The notes under the pieces are model-generated. The model was not told the DNA's origin. It worked only from the letters and a program-made list of their open reading frames with translations, and ran no database searches. The position numbers and the translations under genes are program-made. Below are positions 1 to 10,634 of a stretch of 64,000 bases of DNA, in pieces. Origin of the DNA: Brachionus manjavacas (lineage: Eukaryota; Rotifera; Eurotatoria; Ploima; Brachionidae). Positions within the stretch are counted from its first letter, which is position 1. The number at the start of each line of letters is the position of its first letter. The DNA lies in the NCBI GenBank assembly GCA_019054805.1, contig JAHQIY010000040.1:62001-126000 (forward strand), written 5' to 3'.

Positions 1-110
1 GGGTAGACGAGCGCTTAAAAATGCCTATTGTAAGGTGCAACGCAGCCGTTTAGATAAGCACACCCGCTCGGCATGTCGCGGGTGTACTTCGTGTCAGAGA
101 AGGTGACTCG

Positions 111-1790
111 CTAAACCTCTTGCCCTACATCTTCTTCCTCTAGCATAGAGGAGAACTTAATTTCAAATTGATTGAAGTTAAATATACTTGGGCCATGAAC
201 TCGCTTGGTCGTGACTTTCTCTTCGCCAAACTGAACCATCACATGGGTGTAAACTTTATTTTTCACTTCAATGATTGATTCTTCTAACGCAACTTCTAGC
301 TCTTGTTCATGGGTATCACGAACGTTTTTCACCTTCTCAAGGTGAGCATTAGCACTGCTTTTATCGGCTTCTAGCTGTTCTTCTTGCTCCGGTGTGCGCT
401 CCGATTTTGGAATCTTTTTAAATTCCAATTCCTTACGTACCATATCCATGGTTGCTTCCTGAGCTTGTGTGTATTGCTCTTTCAGCTTGGCTTGTCTGTC
501 TTTAAACATCTGGAAGCGGGCAAATGCATGTACGTGAGTAGCAGTATCACCTTCTACCCCTAAGTTTACACACGTTACCTTCCCACCGACTTTAGCACTC
601 CCTCCACTTAAGGTTCCCTGCTTTTCATTCGCATCGCAGACAACGAGATTGTGCCCACAACGCAACTCATTACTCATACAATGAACGGCAAGGGTTATAT
701 CGTTAGCTGCTTGAAGTTCACTAAACTGCGCGTAATTCGCTGTAATAGAACCACCCGATTTCACTACGCAGCTCTTTTTCTCATCTTCTGACACGTTATG
801 GCCAATGATGCCTTTGGCGACTTCAATATCGCCCTGAGCCTGAACGTCGGCAGACTCAATAAAGCCGCCTACGGTCAATGAACCTGTGGTACGAACAACC
901 ATATCGGACTCAATGTTGCCAAACACAACCACATTGCCTTTAAACTTAACGTGTCCAGTAGACACACCTATTGTTGGCAAACACAGCGCATCTTCAACAT
1001 CAACCCCCCGCTCTTTTAGGATTGGCATCCCTGAAACTTCGGCAATTAAAAGGTTAGGGTTATCAGGGGAAACTTTTGTGCCTTTACCGGCTTTCAGTAC
1101 GGAGTCATTACCCGGCTTTGGAGGAATAATTTTACCTTGGACGGTGATCCCTGACTTACCTTTAGTTGCAGGAACCCGTTTCATTAGCGGATCATTTTCA
1201 GCAACGGTGATGGTTTCACCGAGGTTGAGCATATCTACTTTTCCATCTTCATCGCTCGCTTTAGGAGCAAGAACTTGCTTGGTGGGATCTTTAACGAGGG
1301 GAACAAACTTGGCGTCAACACCTTGGGTTGGGTTTTTACCTTTGGCAACCGCTTGAGTAAAAGTTTCGCCTGCTTTGAGCTGGTGGCTCATCACTAACAC
1401 TTTTTTTAGCGCGAGTTTATTGATGCCTTTAGTCACATGAGCTTGCGCAAGGGCATGAACGATCTGCGGGCCTTTAAGGGGCTTTCCTTTGTATGCCCCG
1501 GTGACAACCATACTGGCTAACATGTCATGGTCTGAAAGAACAACTTCAACCGTCGCATTACGAACTTCGGCAATGGCAATTCCGACATAGGCCTCGCTTT
1601 TCATCTCTTTAGCAAAGTTGATAAATCGCGTTACGTCATCCTCTAAGACGAATAACTCACCAGCACCGATTTCTGATAGGGCCTCAGTTAGCCCTCGCGT
1701 ATCAAAATTGTTGTCTACCGTAATGTCCGGTGACAGCTTTGCAACTACTTGTTCCTTGTCTTCAGAAAAAGCGACAAACTTGTTCCACAT
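111..1790 (-). CDS. FapA/DUF342 family protein
   Basis: A 559-residue protein of the DUF342 (FapA) family. The centre (roughly residues 215-400) is rich in short beta strands and glycine turns, with the family signature SGMPILKERG followed by the repeated G-rich turns of a right-handed beta-helix. Residues about 425-510 are strongly charged and heptad-like, so a coiled coil. No signal peptide or membrane segment is visible, so it should be cytoplasmic. In Vibrio vulnificus a FapA of this family is tied to polar flagellation through the PTS protein EIIA-Glc; whether this copy does the same is inference. It lies downstream of the chemotaxis operon on the same strand but 120 bp away with a parS2 site between, so it is probably its own unit. 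Confidence 0.85.
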   Translation of the reverse strand: MWNKFVAFSEDKEQVVAKLSPDITVDNNFDTRGLTEALSEIGAGELFVLEDDVTRFINFAKEMKSEAYVGIAIAEVRNATVEVVLSDHDMLASMVVTGAYKGKPLKGPQIVHALAQAHVTKGINKLALKKVLVMSHQLKAGETFTQAVAKGKNPTQGVDAKFVPLVKDPTKQVLAPKASDEDGKVDMLNLGETITVAENDPLMKRVPATKGKSGITVQGKIIPPKPGNDSVLKAGKGTKVSPDNPNLLIAEVSGMPILKERGVDVEDALCLPTIGVSTGHVKFKGNVVVFGNIESDMVVRTTGSLTVGGFIESADVQAQGDIEVAKGIIGHNVSEDEKKSCVVKSGGSITANYAQFSELQAANDITLAVHCMSNELRCGHNLVVCDANEKQGTLSGGSAKVGGKVTCVNLGVEGDTATHVHAFARFQMFKDRQAKLKEQYTQAQEATMDMVRKELEFKKIPKSERTPEQEEQLEADKSSANAHLEKVKNVRDTHEQELEVALEESIIEVKNKVYTHVMVQFGEEKVTTKRVHGPSIFNFNQFEIKFSSMLEEEDVGQEV

Positions 1791-1892
1791 GCCATTCTGC
1801 CCTATGTACTTCCTTACTTGAGTGTATAGAAGTTATTCCTCCAACTGTATCAAGAGTGTGACAATTTAAGGCGTACATCACTAGAAGGCGTT

Positions 1893-1905
1893 TTTACACT
1901 GTAAA
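1893..1905. promoter_or_regulatory. parS2: parS2 centromere site 1 (ParB2 binding)
   Basis: Perfect match to the Vibrio chromosome II parS2 consensus TTTACANTGTAAA (central base C). It lies in the gap between the response-regulator/phosphatase gene and the FapA gene, about 18 kb from the origin array. Confidence 0.9.
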
Positions 1906-1910
1906 TAACG

Positions 1911-3608
1911 TTAGCTAGAGCTCGGAAAGTGATGAGCAGCACCTAAAGAGTACACTGCTGTAACACGACAGCCTTGTTTGGAATACTCCAACGAATCACA
2001 TAATTCAGAAGCAAGAATAATGCCCCGACCGTGCGTCAGGTTCTGACCTGACGAGTTATGGGCCTTCTCGTAATCGAATCCCTCGCCGTTGTGCTCAAGT
2101 TCAAACGTTACTTTTTGTTGCTTCGGATCGTAGTTCACTCCGAGCTCAATCCAGGTATCGTCATCAATTTGTTTTATTTTTTCTTCTTTCATTTGATAGA
2201 AGAGAAAAAAGCCATCGGGCTGCTCTTTAATCGAGGAGTCAAGCTTGAGTAAACCGTGGTCGATTGCGTTGGCAAACAACTCAGAGAGAACAGAACACAC
2301 TAAGTCTAAATGAGCACCACTGGTTAAAATCCCCGCTAAAAATTTACGTACCTCGGTCATGACAGTCACTTGGCGTAGCACACTGCCATCGAGGCGAAGC
2401 GTGGAGATACTAGGAATTTTGTTGTATTGAACAGGATCAGTAGGAACGTCTTGGTTATTACCATTTAAAATAGGAAATTTCATGGTCAGTATCGATAAAT
2501 CATCACCCACAGATTTATCGGCAAACTGACGTACAGATTCGTAAAGAACAGGGATCACCGACTGCTCACTGGTAAATGAGGCTTCAAGGCGTTCTTGACC
2601 AAACTGCTCTCCAGACTCATTGGTCGCTTCGATAACGCCATCTGTGTAGCATATGATTTGTTGGTCGGGCTCCAGTTTGAAGTGAAGCAAGTCAGCTTCA
2701 AATTCGTGGGTTTGTAATACCCCGAGTGGCATGTGGGTAGAGGTTAATCTTCTAACAATAGTGCCGTCATTATCGATCAAGTATCCGTCAGGTAGTCCGC
2801 CTCCCCACCAAGAAACTTCAAACCCGTTTGCACGAACTTCAAAGATGCTGGCTGCCAACATCATCCCCATCGGCAGAAAACGAACCAAGACATCGTTAAT
2901 TTCTCGTGCAATTTCACCCAGTGATAGCCCTTTGGCTGCCATAGAAAAGAAGGCTCTGGTTGCGGGAATCGCTGAAATCGCTGCTGGTAATCCATGGCCC
3001 GTTGCATCAGCAATCATGACATACACACCGCCATGGGGACGGTTAGCAACGACGATCAAATCACCATTAAACACTGTGGAAGGGGTAGATAAATAATTAA
3101 TGCCATATATGTTTTTAACCTGTGAGCTCATCTCATGCATTAGGTTCGAGAAGATAGACTCAGCAATCGCATAATCATAGCTGACTTGCTCACGGAACTG
3201 GCTCAGTTCATCTCGCTGCTCTTTGACTTCATTGTGCATCCTTACGATACGACAATGGGCTTGAACTTTGGCGATCAAAACACTGCGCTCAACCGGCTTA
3301 AGGATAAAGTCATCTCCGACGGTTAAGCATCGTTCAAACGAGACATGATCATCGAGCACCGTGAGAAATATAATCGGAATGTGAACATCGGAAAACGCAT
3401 GCTTAATTTCTTCCGCTGTAGTGAAACCATCTTTGATTGGCATCATCACATCTAGTAGGATAACGTCAGGCAAAGTGTCCATCGCTTTCATTGCCTCCAC
3501 TACCCCTTCGCCATTTTCAAACGTAGTGACAGTTTCAGCTAGATGATTGAGCATGAATCTGCATAGTTCTCGATTGGTCGCGTGATCATCAACGATCATT
3601 ACATGCAT
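1911..3608 (-). CDS. response regulator fused to SpoIIE-type phosphatase and HATPase
   Basis: 565 residues, three modules. Residues 1-125 are a receiver domain with acidic pocket D7/D8, phosphoacceptor D53 (LLDVMMP) and a conserved Lys in FILKP. Residues about 170-380 are a PP2C/SpoIIE phosphatase (IADATGHGLPAA and CYTDGVIEA metal-binding motifs). Residues about 420-560 are an anti-sigma-type HATPase (ELFANAIDHG N-box, GRGIILASEL G-box). This is the layout of RsbU/RsbW-like partner-switching regulators: the phosphatase acts on a STAS antagonist and the kinase can re-phosphorylate it. The STAS partner is the next gene upstream (3626-3925), 17 bp away. Last gene of the chemotaxis operon. Output target unknown. 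Confidence 0.9.
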   Translation of the reverse strand: MHVMIVDDHATNRELCRFMLNHLAETVTTFENGEGVVEAMKAMDTLPDVILLDVMMPIKDGFTTAEEIKHAFSDVHIPIIFLTVLDDHVSFERCLTVGDDFILKPVERSVLIAKVQAHCRIVRMHNEVKEQRDELSQFREQVSYDYAIAESIFSNLMHEMSSQVKNIYGINYLSTPSTVFNGDLIVVANRPHGGVYVMIADATGHGLPAAISAIPATRAFFSMAAKGLSLGEIAREINDVLVRFLPMGMMLAASIFEVRANGFEVSWWGGGLPDGYLIDNDGTIVRRLTSTHMPLGVLQTHEFEADLLHFKLEPDQQIICYTDGVIEATNESGEQFGQERLEASFTSEQSVIPVLYESVRQFADKSVGDDLSILTMKFPILNGNNQDVPTDPVQYNKIPSISTLRLDGSVLRQVTVMTEVRKFLAGILTSGAHLDLVCSVLSELFANAIDHGLLKLDSSIKEQPDGFFLFYQMKEEKIKQIDDDTWIELGVNYDPKQQKVTFELEHNGEGFDYEKAHNSSGQNLTHGRGIILASELCDSLEYSKQGCRVTAVYSLGAAHHFPSSS

Positions 3609-3625
3609 AACTAACCTCCGAGTTT

Positions 3626-3925
3626 TTACTCAATGGCAAATTTCTTATCGAAGCGAGATATGGTTAAAATCTTTCTCACCTGTGGCAAGGTATTGGTTAT
3701 TCGAATCATGCCATCTTCTTGACCCAGATAGTTGTGCATGTTGAGCAACATACCAAGGCCCGCACTATCAATATAATCAACTTTTCTTAGATCAATTGTG
3801 AAACGAAACTCTTGGCGATCGTTGTAACAACGACGAAACTCTTGAACCAAATTAAATCCAAATGCACCTTCAATCAAAATGGTGACATGCTTGGTTGCGG
3901 AATCAATCACTGTTTCTACTGACAT
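3626..3925 (-). CDS. STAS-domain anti-sigma factor antagonist
   Basis: 99-residue single STAS domain of the SpoIIAA/RsbV type. The phosphorylatable serine is present in YIDSAGLGML (S54). It is the natural substrate of the SpoIIE phosphatase/HATPase encoded 17 bp downstream. Its position inside a che operon suggests that chemosensory signalling and a partner switch share inputs; this is inference from context. Confidence 0.9.
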   Translation of the reverse strand: MSVETVIDSATKHVTILIEGAFGFNLVQEFRRCYNDRQEFRFTIDLRKVDYIDSAGLGMLLNMHNYLGQEDGMIRITNTLPQVRKILTISRFDKKFAIE

Positions 3926-3967
3926 ACTCTTCCCCTTTGACCTTATGTAGTTAACGTATGTTTATGG

Positions 3968-5124
3968 TTAGAAAAGCTCCACTTCCCCTTCTTCAATGCT
4001 TTCTTGTGATGCGGCAGGAGCGCCCCTACTTTCAATTTGCGATTGAAGAGCCACCACGGCCTCGGAAAAATCTTGCTGGTCGATGTCTTGACGAGTCCAT
4101 TGTTCGCATAAGCCAATGAACTCTTGGAGATAGGCAACGGACTGCTTAGCATAGTCCCCCTGCTGGACAATGATGTCTGCAAATTGCAGCGCCCGAATAC
4201 CATTGTCAACTTGGGTATGTAACAGATCACCACTTGAACGTATCTTTTGAACTTCTTGCTCCACTGAAGCATTCACTTCTTGGACGCCACGCAGCATTTC
4301 GTCGACCTTCTCTTTTGATTCAATCGCTTCGGTCATATCAATTGAAGCCATCTCACCCACCGTCTTATTCGCTTCTTGCACAGTTTGTTGCGCAACATTG
4401 ATTTCCGCCTCAATTTCATCGTTGAGCTCTTTCGCTTTATGTGAAAGATTGCGTACCTCTTGTGCGACGACCGCAAATCCGCTTCGCCAGCGCGCGCAGC
4501 CTCAATCGCCGCATTGAGCGCCAGAAGGTTCGTTTGCTCTGACAAACCTCGTACCTGAGTCAGCAACTTAAATACTGCGTCTAGTTTGTCTGACATATCG
4601 TGGATGCTGTGTACGGCAGAGATGCTTCTTTCTGAAACGTTTACTAAGGTATCGACAAACTGACGAATAATGGCTTCAGTCTTAGGTAGTACTTGGCTGA
4701 TATCGCTATCTTGATTGCGATTGCCAAGTAGGTTATCAACCAGTTCAGTGGTGATTTGGTTCTGTCCTTCCGCAAGTTTTTGCAGTTCAAAGTAGCTTTC
4801 GTTAAGCGTCTCTACAGACTCATCGACAACACTTCGCTGGTGATCGAGCGGATTGATGAGTTGCTGAGAAATCAAATTCAGCATTGGAGAAATTTCACTA
4901 GGAGGCGTGCTGTTAGACGAGGAGGGGTTAGCACTCGCCTTTGTGGAAGGTGTTTCGCCAATCAATAGCTTAGGCAACACAAACCATGGAATCGCTGCCG
5001 CAAGTACGGTCAACGCCACATGTGCTATCGAGGTAGACATACTCATAGCAATAGACAAGAGCACTATTTGAGACCCAATTGCGATGAAGTATCGAGTTTT
5101 TATATTACTTATTTTAGCTTTCAT
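3968..5124 (-). pseudogene. methyl-accepting chemotaxis protein, frameshifted
   Basis: The N-terminal part (from 5124) has two hydrophobic segments in residues about 12-55 forming a membrane hairpin with almost no periplasmic loop, then a coiled signalling region reaching the hallmark [16 protein letters not shown] near position 4490. There the frame is lost: it continues as unrelated residues to a stop at 4333, while the proper continuation (GFAVVAQEVRNLSHKAKELNDEI) runs in another frame from about 4485 to the stop at 3968. The protein ends EEGEVELF; CheD in the same operon ends DDVELF. The frame offset fits a loss of 1, 4 or 7 bases; the family alignment ([10 protein letters not shown] expected) favours 7. 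It lies between cheB and the STAS gene. It may be a real mutation or a sequencing error. Confidence 0.85.
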
Positions 5125-5154
5125 CGGTCTTCCTTGAGGTTGTATGTCACCTAA

Positions 5155-6195
5155 CTAAGCATCAGGAGACAAGAAATGACATATCTGTTTGGGAACTTGC
5201 TTCAGGTCGAGCACAGATAGAGCAGCATTCATCTCCACTGCAACACGCGGCATTCCCCAAACAATCGAAGAGGCCTGATCTTGAGCGATGGTCTTGCCAC
5301 CCGCTTGCTTCATCCGAAGCATCCCTTGTGCGCCATCTTTGCCCATCCCCGTAAGAATGACGCCGATTGCATTTTTACCCACGGTTTCTGCAACCGCATC
5401 AAACATAACGTCAACCGAAGGTTTGTGCCGATTCACCGCGGGTCGGTCATCCAATTGGCAATAAAGATGATTGCCACGACGTACAACGACGAGGTGTTTG
5501 TCACCGGGAGCAAGATAAGCGCAACCATTGACTAAGGGCGCTCTATTCGCACTTAATTCTTTAACATTAATCTTGCTATGCTCGTTAAGCCGCGCAGCAA
5601 AAGAGGTCGAGAACATAGCGCTAATATGTTGAGTAATGATGATAGGGGGAAGTCCTGCGGGTAATGCCGAAAGCACCTGCTTCACCGCCTCCGTTCCGCC
5701 AGTTGAAGCACCAATCGCTATCACTTCAACTTTACTGTTACTCTTGGGTATAGTTAAGGCTTCAGTTTCAACCACAGAACTATTACCGGTCACGTTTGCC
5801 CCTGCAGCCATTTTTATCTTTTCGTTAACCAGTTGCTTGTAGTTAACCATCTCGGCGGTACTTTCAACTGAAGGCTTGGGAAAATAATCAACCGCGCCAA
5901 GCTCTAAAGCTGCTAGCGTCGCCTCAGCCCCATGTTGAGTGAGTGTCGATATCATAACCACAGGCATCGGCCGAAGACGCATAAGGTTCTTTAGAAACTG
6001 AACCCCATTCATTTTTGGCATCTCAATATCTAGAGTAATGACATCAGGATTGTGTTGCTTAATCAGATCTCGCGCTTGAAAAGGATCTTCTGCCATTGCG
6101 ACAACCTGTAGCTCTGGATCGGAATTAATGAGCTGCGACAGCAATGCTCTAAACACTGGCGAATCATCGACAATCAAGACTTTTGTTTTTTTCAT
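5155..6195 (-). CDS. cheB: CheB protein-glutamate methylesterase/deamidase
   Basis: 346 residues: an N-terminal receiver domain (D10/D11, phosphoacceptor D56 in TLDIEMP) and a C-terminal CheB methylesterase domain with the catalytic triad in context: Ser in [11 protein letters not shown], His in TQHISAMF, Asp in [10 protein letters not shown]. It removes methyl groups from receptors and so drives adaptation with CheR. Its start codon shares one base with the cheD stop (6195), so the two are translationally coupled. Confidence 0.95.
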   Translation of the reverse strand: MKKTKVLIVDDSPVFRALLSQLINSDPELQVVAMAEDPFQARDLIKQHNPDVITLDIEMPKMNGVQFLKNLMRLRPMPVVMISTLTQHGAEATLAALELGAVDYFPKPSVESTAEMVNYKQLVNEKIKMAAGANVTGNSSVVETEALTIPKSNSKVEVIAIGASTGGTEAVKQVLSALPAGLPPIIITQHISAMFSTSFAARLNEHSKINVKELSANRAPLVNGCAYLAPGDKHLVVVRRGNHLYCQLDDRPAVNRHKPSVDVMFDAVAETVGKNAIGVILTGMGKDGAQGMLRMKQAGGKTIAQDQASSIVWGMPRVAVEMNAALSVLDLKQVPKQICHFLSPDA

Positions 6196-6842
6196 TAGAA
6201 CAGCTCCACGTCATCATCATGTGGGCGATGACTTTCTTTATCCAACTGACTGGCGTATTTTTCTTCTTGATGTTGTAAGTTGTGCACTTCGGTAAATGGA
6301 ATACGCTTAAGCCAAGCCTTTCCGCTGATTGGGTCAAACAACACTCTTCTTGGCTCTAGCCCGCCAAGGTCTTGTGCAACAACGTTAAGACCTTCTTGTT
6401 CGACATAGCTCAAGATGAATGCGATATTCTTTTCCCCGACCATGCTGTTACGACCTAACATTTGTGCACCGCCAAACAACTTAACCTGTAAATTGCTGCG
6501 TCTTGCTCCTCTTTCGATTAGTGCGTTGATCAACATTTCCATTGCGTAACTGCCGTAGCGAGAGGCAGTAGATACAACCTCTTCCGGCTTCCACGTTTTT
6601 AACTGTGACTTATTATCGAAAGGCAGTAAGAAGTGGTTCATGCCTCCGACTTCAGACTCTTTGTCCCATATACAAGCAGCGATACATGATCCCAAACCTG
6701 TCGCGATAATTTCATCAGTCTTACGGCTGCAATAAACCCCGCCAGGAAACACCTTCACAATGTGCTTTTCTTTAGAAGGATGGTAGAAGCGATTAAAGTG
6801 ACTGTTTTCGTACTTGGGTGTTTCTGTTCTTGCCCAGCTCAT
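6195..6842 (-). CDS. cheD: CheD chemoreceptor glutamine deamidase
   Basis: 215 residues. CheD hallmarks are visible: the catalytic Cys in [13 protein letters not shown], the His in GGMNHFLLP, and [20 protein letters not shown]. It deamidates receptor glutamines and can interact with CheY/CheC systems. The first 30 residues are a polar extension. It sits 9 bp after cheR and overlaps cheB. The C-terminal EEKYASQ...DDVELF tail resembles the acidic ends of the receptors in this operon. Confidence 0.94.
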   Translation of the reverse strand: MSWARTETPKYENSHFNRFYHPSKEKHIVKVFPGGVYCSRKTDEIIATGLGSCIAACIWDKESEVGGMNHFLLPFDNKSQLKTWKPEEVVSTASRYGSYAMEMLINALIERGARRSNLQVKLFGGAQMLGRNSMVGEKNIAFILSYVEQEGLNVVAQDLGGLEPRRVLFDPISGKAWLKRIPFTEVHNLQHQEEKYASQLDKESHRPHDDDVELF

Positions 6843-6851
6843 TGTCAGTGC

Positions 6852-7709
6852 CTACTTTTTTACGTAAATGGTATGTCCTAGATGATGAAAGATATCTAAG
6901 CTCGCAGGCACACCCTCTGAATGACCTAAAAACAGTACCCCATTGGGTTTCAACTGCTGATGAAAGCGTTTAATTAACTTTTCTTGGGTTTGCCTATCAA
7001 AATAAATCATCACATTGCGACATGAGATGAGATCAAACTTATCCTCAAAGTTCCACTTTTCAAGTAAGTTCAACCGATGAAACTTGATTCTTTTTTGTAG
7101 ACCAGCTTTGCACTTAAGACTGCCTTGATGCTGCCCTACCCCTCGAACAAAACAGGGTTTAAGATATTTTTTGGGTATGCTTGCGATGGCCTCATCGCTA
7201 TAAATACCCTCTTTTGCATGTGCCAAAACTTTGGTGTCTAGATCCGTAGCCGTGAGACTGACATCATCAAATTGGGATAGCGCATTCGCCCAATGTAAGG
7301 ATGAAATTAAGCTATAGGGCTCTTCCCCTGTAGAACATCCAGCAGACCAAACCCTAAGTCTTTTAACCCCTTGTTGGCGCCACTCTTTCATCAAGACTTT
7401 TTCGATAAACTCAAAGTGGTGATACTCACGGAAAAACTGCGTTTTATTGGTTGTTAAACAGTTAATAAAGCTAACCTGCTCTTGCGGGTCTTGTTCTATA
7501 ACTTGGCGATACTCACAAAAACGCTTAAGGCCTAGCCGCCTAAGCTGACGGCTAACCCTTCCATACACCATGGTTCTTTTTCGATCCGAAAAGAAGATGC
7601 CTACGTTCTTATGCATGAACCACTGAATAAACTTGAAGTCTTTTTCAGTCAGTTCGAACTCTTCGTTGTCTGGCATCGCACTCTCAGTTTGAGCTAGAAC
7701 TCTTCCCAT
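6852..7709 (-). CDS. cheR: CheR chemoreceptor methyltransferase
   Basis: 285 residues. The N-terminal all-helical CheR domain ([15 protein letters not shown]) precedes a SAM-dependent methyltransferase fold with [13 protein letters not shown] (SAM loop) and [11 protein letters not shown]. It methylates glutamates of chemoreceptors. The start at 7709 is preferred because a GGAG ribosome site lies 4-5 bases upstream; this start overlaps the end of the Aer2-like gene by 16 bp. The Aer2-like receptor ends in WEEF, the type of tail that tethers a cognate CheR. Confidence 0.94.
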   Translation of the reverse strand: MGRVLAQTESAMPDNEEFELTEKDFKFIQWFMHKNVGIFFSDRKRTMVYGRVSRQLRRLGLKRFCEYRQVIEQDPQEQVSFINCLTTNKTQFFREYHHFEFIEKVLMKEWRQQGVKRLRVWSAGCSTGEEPYSLISSLHWANALSQFDDVSLTATDLDTKVLAHAKEGIYSDEAIASIPKKYLKPCFVRGVGQHQGSLKCKAGLQKRIKFHRLNLLEKWNFEDKFDLISCRNVMIYFDRQTQEKLIKRFHQQLKPNGVLFLGHSEGVPASLDIFHHLGHTIYVKK

Positions 7710-10093
7710 TCGTCTCCATCCTCTTCAAGCTTGAAGCTTGAGTTCGCCACTTTCGGTGTTCGAATCTCACGGATATTGGTATCGCGAGCCCCCTTACCTT
7801 TGGGCTTTGATTCAAATGTGGTGACATTATTGTCAGTGGCAAAGAAGTTCATTAGGTGGAGTAGCTCTTTACCTTCATCTTTAAGTGACTGACTCGCCGC
7901 TGAGGTTTCTTCAACCAAAGAAGCATTTTGCTGAGTCATCTCATCCATAGTGGTGATAGAGCGATTAATCTCATCAATACCCGTAGATTGCTCAAGACTA
8001 GAAGAGGCAATTTGTGCGATAAGCTCTGTCACTTTTTGCACCGCTTCGACGATTTCGTTGAGCGTTTCTCCTGATTCGTCAACTAAACGAGAGCCTTCAT
8101 CGACTTTCTCAACACTGTCTTTGATCAAGCCTTTAATCTCTTTCGCCGCCGCCGCACTACGCTGTGCTAAGTTACGAACTTCACCCGCAACCACCGCGAA
8201 GCCTCTGCCCTGCTCACCCGCTCGCGCAGCCTCTACCGCGGCGTTCAATGCAAGTAAGTTGGTTTGGAAGGCAATCTCATCGATTACGCCAATGATGTCA
8301 GCAATCTTCTTACTGGCAGTGTTAATCTCCGCCATGGCAGAAACTGCCTGCCCTACGACTTCGCCCCCTTTACCAGCTTTCTTCGCAGCATCATCAGAAA
8401 GTTCGTTAGCACCCTTCGCATTGTCCGCATTTTGACGAACGGTCGCCGTCATCTGCTCCATACTTGCCGCAGTCTCTTCTAAGTTAGAAGCTTGGGCTTC
8501 AACACGCTGGCTAAGATCATTGTTACCTTCAGCAATCTCGGTAGATGCTGTTGCAACTCGGGCAGAAGATTGAGTGATCTTATCGACCATATTCCTTAAA
8601 TTGAGGATCGAGGTGTTCACCGCATTGGAGAGTCGGGCAAATTCACCGGTATTATCTTCTGGCATGGTGGTATTAAGATTGCCATCAGCGACTTGACTCA
8701 TCACATCGATACATTGCCCAATAGGTGTCACCATGGTGTCTAGCAAGTTATTGATTCCATCACCAAGTTCTTTCATAAAACCGTTATAGACACTGGTATC
8801 AATACGCTCATTTAATTCACCTGCAATGGCTTTCTGAATCAGTGATTCGACTTGGCGCTGACCATCTTGCTGCTCGGTAATATCGACCCACTGGAGCGCA
8901 GGTCCAATATAGTTACCTTCACCATCACGCATTGCGATACAGGTAAGATTAAACTCCAACCCGCCTACAGCTATATTTGATGAGAAAGGAAGTCTGTCTG
9001 GATTATTGATAATGCTACGTTGATTAGCAGGATTCTTGTGGAAAACATCAATGTTCCTACCAACGAGATTACTGGCATCAAAACCTGGGAGTGCCTCTTT
9101 GAGATCTCTTTCACGACTACTCAGCAGGGTCTGCAAGGCAGGATTAAGATAAGTGATGATACCGTCCTTATTTGCCATCATTAGATTCGTTGTCATTCCA
9201 GAAACAGCAGAGGCTAAGCGACCAATCTCTTCTTCTTGAGCACGTTCTTCCGTCACATCACGCCACTCAAGAGTATTGCCAATATAACTCCCTTGAGCAT
9301 CATGGATAGCGGCAACGTTTAGCTCAATTTTTATATCCGCTATGGTGATGTCTGTGCTGTATGGTAAGTTACTTGGATCAGCGAGAAGCTGACGCTGATG
9401 AGCAGGATTTCTATGAAACTCATCAATACAACGCCCCATTAACCATTCTTCACTCGCCGTAAAGCCAGACCAGACGGTTCGCATTGTCGCTTCGTGTTTC
9501 TTAAACAGAGTGATAGTCTCTTGGTTCGCATAGGTAATTTGAAAGTCTCTATCAATCATAACCATTGCTGTCTGAGCTTGGTTTACAGCAGCTTGTAGGC
9601 GAGAGATCTCATTGTTTTGTTTCACGCTCTCTGTGACGTCAGACCATTCCAGTGTGTTCCCAACATAGTTGCCTTGAGCATCGATAATCGCGCCGACGTT
9701 AAGCTCAATCAGAACGTCTTTCACTTGAATGTTGGTGGTATAAGGCAGATTGGATGGGTTAGACAACATCTGGCGCTGATGACTTGGATTCGAATGGAAC
9801 AAGTCAATGCAGTAGCCTAATAAAAATTCTTCCGTAGCACGAAAATTGGGCCAGATGGATTGAAACAAAGCTTCATGAGTTTTTAGTAGATCGACTGATT
9901 TTTGATTGAGATAGGTGATATTGAAATCACGGTCAATCATCATCAAAGCCGTTTGCGCTGCATTTAATGCAGAGAAAAGCTGTTCCTTGGTGACACCTTG
10001 TTCTTGCTCAGGTTCAAATTCTTCAGTTAGTGTGTCCTGCGTTGGCGCTTCAAATTGAGCAGCAGGCGCTGTTTTCCGATTCCAAAATGCCAT
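7694..10093 (-). CDS. aer2: Aer2-like soluble chemoreceptor with three haem-type PAS domains
   Basis: 799 residues, no membrane segment. Three tandem PAS repeats at about 35-155, 160-282 and 288-407 each keep the haem-PAS signature of Aer2: the haem-ligand His (H100, H227, H352) in D-x-FH-x-NP and, exactly 50 residues later, the gas-stabilising Trp (W150, W277, W402). A HAMP-like region follows (about 410-505, [14 protein letters not shown]), then the kinase-control hairpin with [21 protein letters not shown]. The protein ends EWEEF, a CheR-docking pentapeptide like that of Pseudomonas Aer2/McpB. By family it should bind haem and sense O2 or related gases. It is the only intact receptor of this operon. 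Confidence 0.93.
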   Translation of the reverse strand: MAFWNRKTAPAAQFEAPTQDTLTEEFEPEQEQGVTKEQLFSALNAAQTALMMIDRDFNITYLNQKSVDLLKTHEALFQSIWPNFRATEEFLLGYCIDLFHSNPSHQRQMLSNPSNLPYTTNIQVKDVLIELNVGAIIDAQGNYVGNTLEWSDVTESVKQNNEISRLQAAVNQAQTAMVMIDRDFQITYANQETITLFKKHEATMRTVWSGFTASEEWLMGRCIDEFHRNPAHQRQLLADPSNLPYSTDITIADIKIELNVAAIHDAQGSYIGNTLEWRDVTEERAQEEEIGRLASAVSGMTTNLMMANKDGIITYLNPALQTLLSSRERDLKEALPGFDASNLVGRNIDVFHKNPANQRSIINNPDRLPFSSNIAVGGLEFNLTCIAMRDGEGNYIGPALQWVDITEQQDGQRQVESLIQKAIAGELNERIDTSVYNGFMKELGDGINNLLDTMVTPIGQCIDVMSQVADGNLNTTMPEDNTGEFARLSNAVNTSILNLRNMVDKITQSSARVATASTEIAEGNNDLSQRVEAQASNLEETAASMEQMTATVRQNADNAKGANELSDDAAKKAGKGGEVVGQAVSAMAEINTASKKIADIIGVIDEIAFQTNLLALNAAVEAARAGEQGRGFAVVAGEVRNLAQRSAAAAKEIKGLIKDSVEKVDEGSRLVDESGETLNEIVEAVQKVTELIAQIASSSLEQSTGIDEINRSITTMDEMTQQNASLVEETSAASQSLKDEGKELLHLMNFFATDNNVTTFESKPKGKGARDTNIREIRTPKVANSSFKLEEDGDEWEEF

Positions 10094-10163
10094 GAGTTTT
10101 CCCTCACTGGTTGCTTCTTCTGACGTGTTTTACCGAAACGAATAGACCGCATTCATCTTGGTA

Positions 10164-10634
10164 TTAGGCCCAACTCTCTTCCTCTTGGTTGGGTACAGGA
10201 AGCTCGGCAACATCAAATAGAGCCTCCAAGTGAATAAGTATTAAATGCCCGTTGGTCACCGATGCAATGCCGCGCACGTAGCTATGATCGACGCTAGAGG
10301 AAACATGTGGTGATGGTTTTATTTGTTCTTCTGTTAACGGGTAAACTTCTGACACACCGTCGACAATGATGCCAAGCGGGTGTTTATGTGAATCATTTAG
10401 CACGATGACTACCGTCGTCGAACTTATCTTTGCCGGAGACAAGCCAAAGCGCATTCTGAGATCGACGATAGGCACGTATTCGCCTCGAATCTCTAGCACG
10501 CCTTTCATGTATTCTGGAGAATTCGGAACTTCACGAACGGCATTCCATCCGCGAACTTCTCGTACATCCAAAATAGGCACACCATACTCTTCGTCTTCCA
10601 ATACAAAGCTGAGAAACTCTTCTGTCATAATCAT
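10164..10634 (-). CDS. cheW: CheW coupling protein (copy 1)
   Basis: 156-residue CheW domain (FVLEDEEYGVPILDVREV, PNSPEYMKGVLEIRGEYVPIVDLR, GIIVDGVSEV). It links receptors to CheA. Its start shares one base with the stop of the upstream cheW gene. The two CheW proteins of the operon differ clearly in sequence, so they are paralogs rather than a recent duplication. Confidence 0.95.
   Translation of the reverse strand: MIMTEEFLSFVLEDEEYGVPILDVREVRGWNAVREVPNSPEYMKGVLEIRGEYVPIVDLRMRFGLSPAKISSTTVVIVLNDSHKHPLGIIVDGVSEVYPLTEEQIKPSPHVSSSVDHSYVRGIASVTNGHLILIHLEALFDVAELPVPNQEEESWA

Noticed and set aside
67..91. CACCCGC...GCGGGTG inverted repeat at the left edge as a terminator for the FapA gene
   Set aside because: No T run on either strand; the context is cut by the window edge.
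886..1356. 156-codon open frame antisense to the FapA gene
   Set aside because: Shadow of a well-supported gene; composition is that of antisense reading.
7950..8435. 161-codon open frame antisense to the Aer2 signalling domain
   Set aside because: Ser/Ala-rich antisense shadow of the repetitive coiled coil; no ribosome site.
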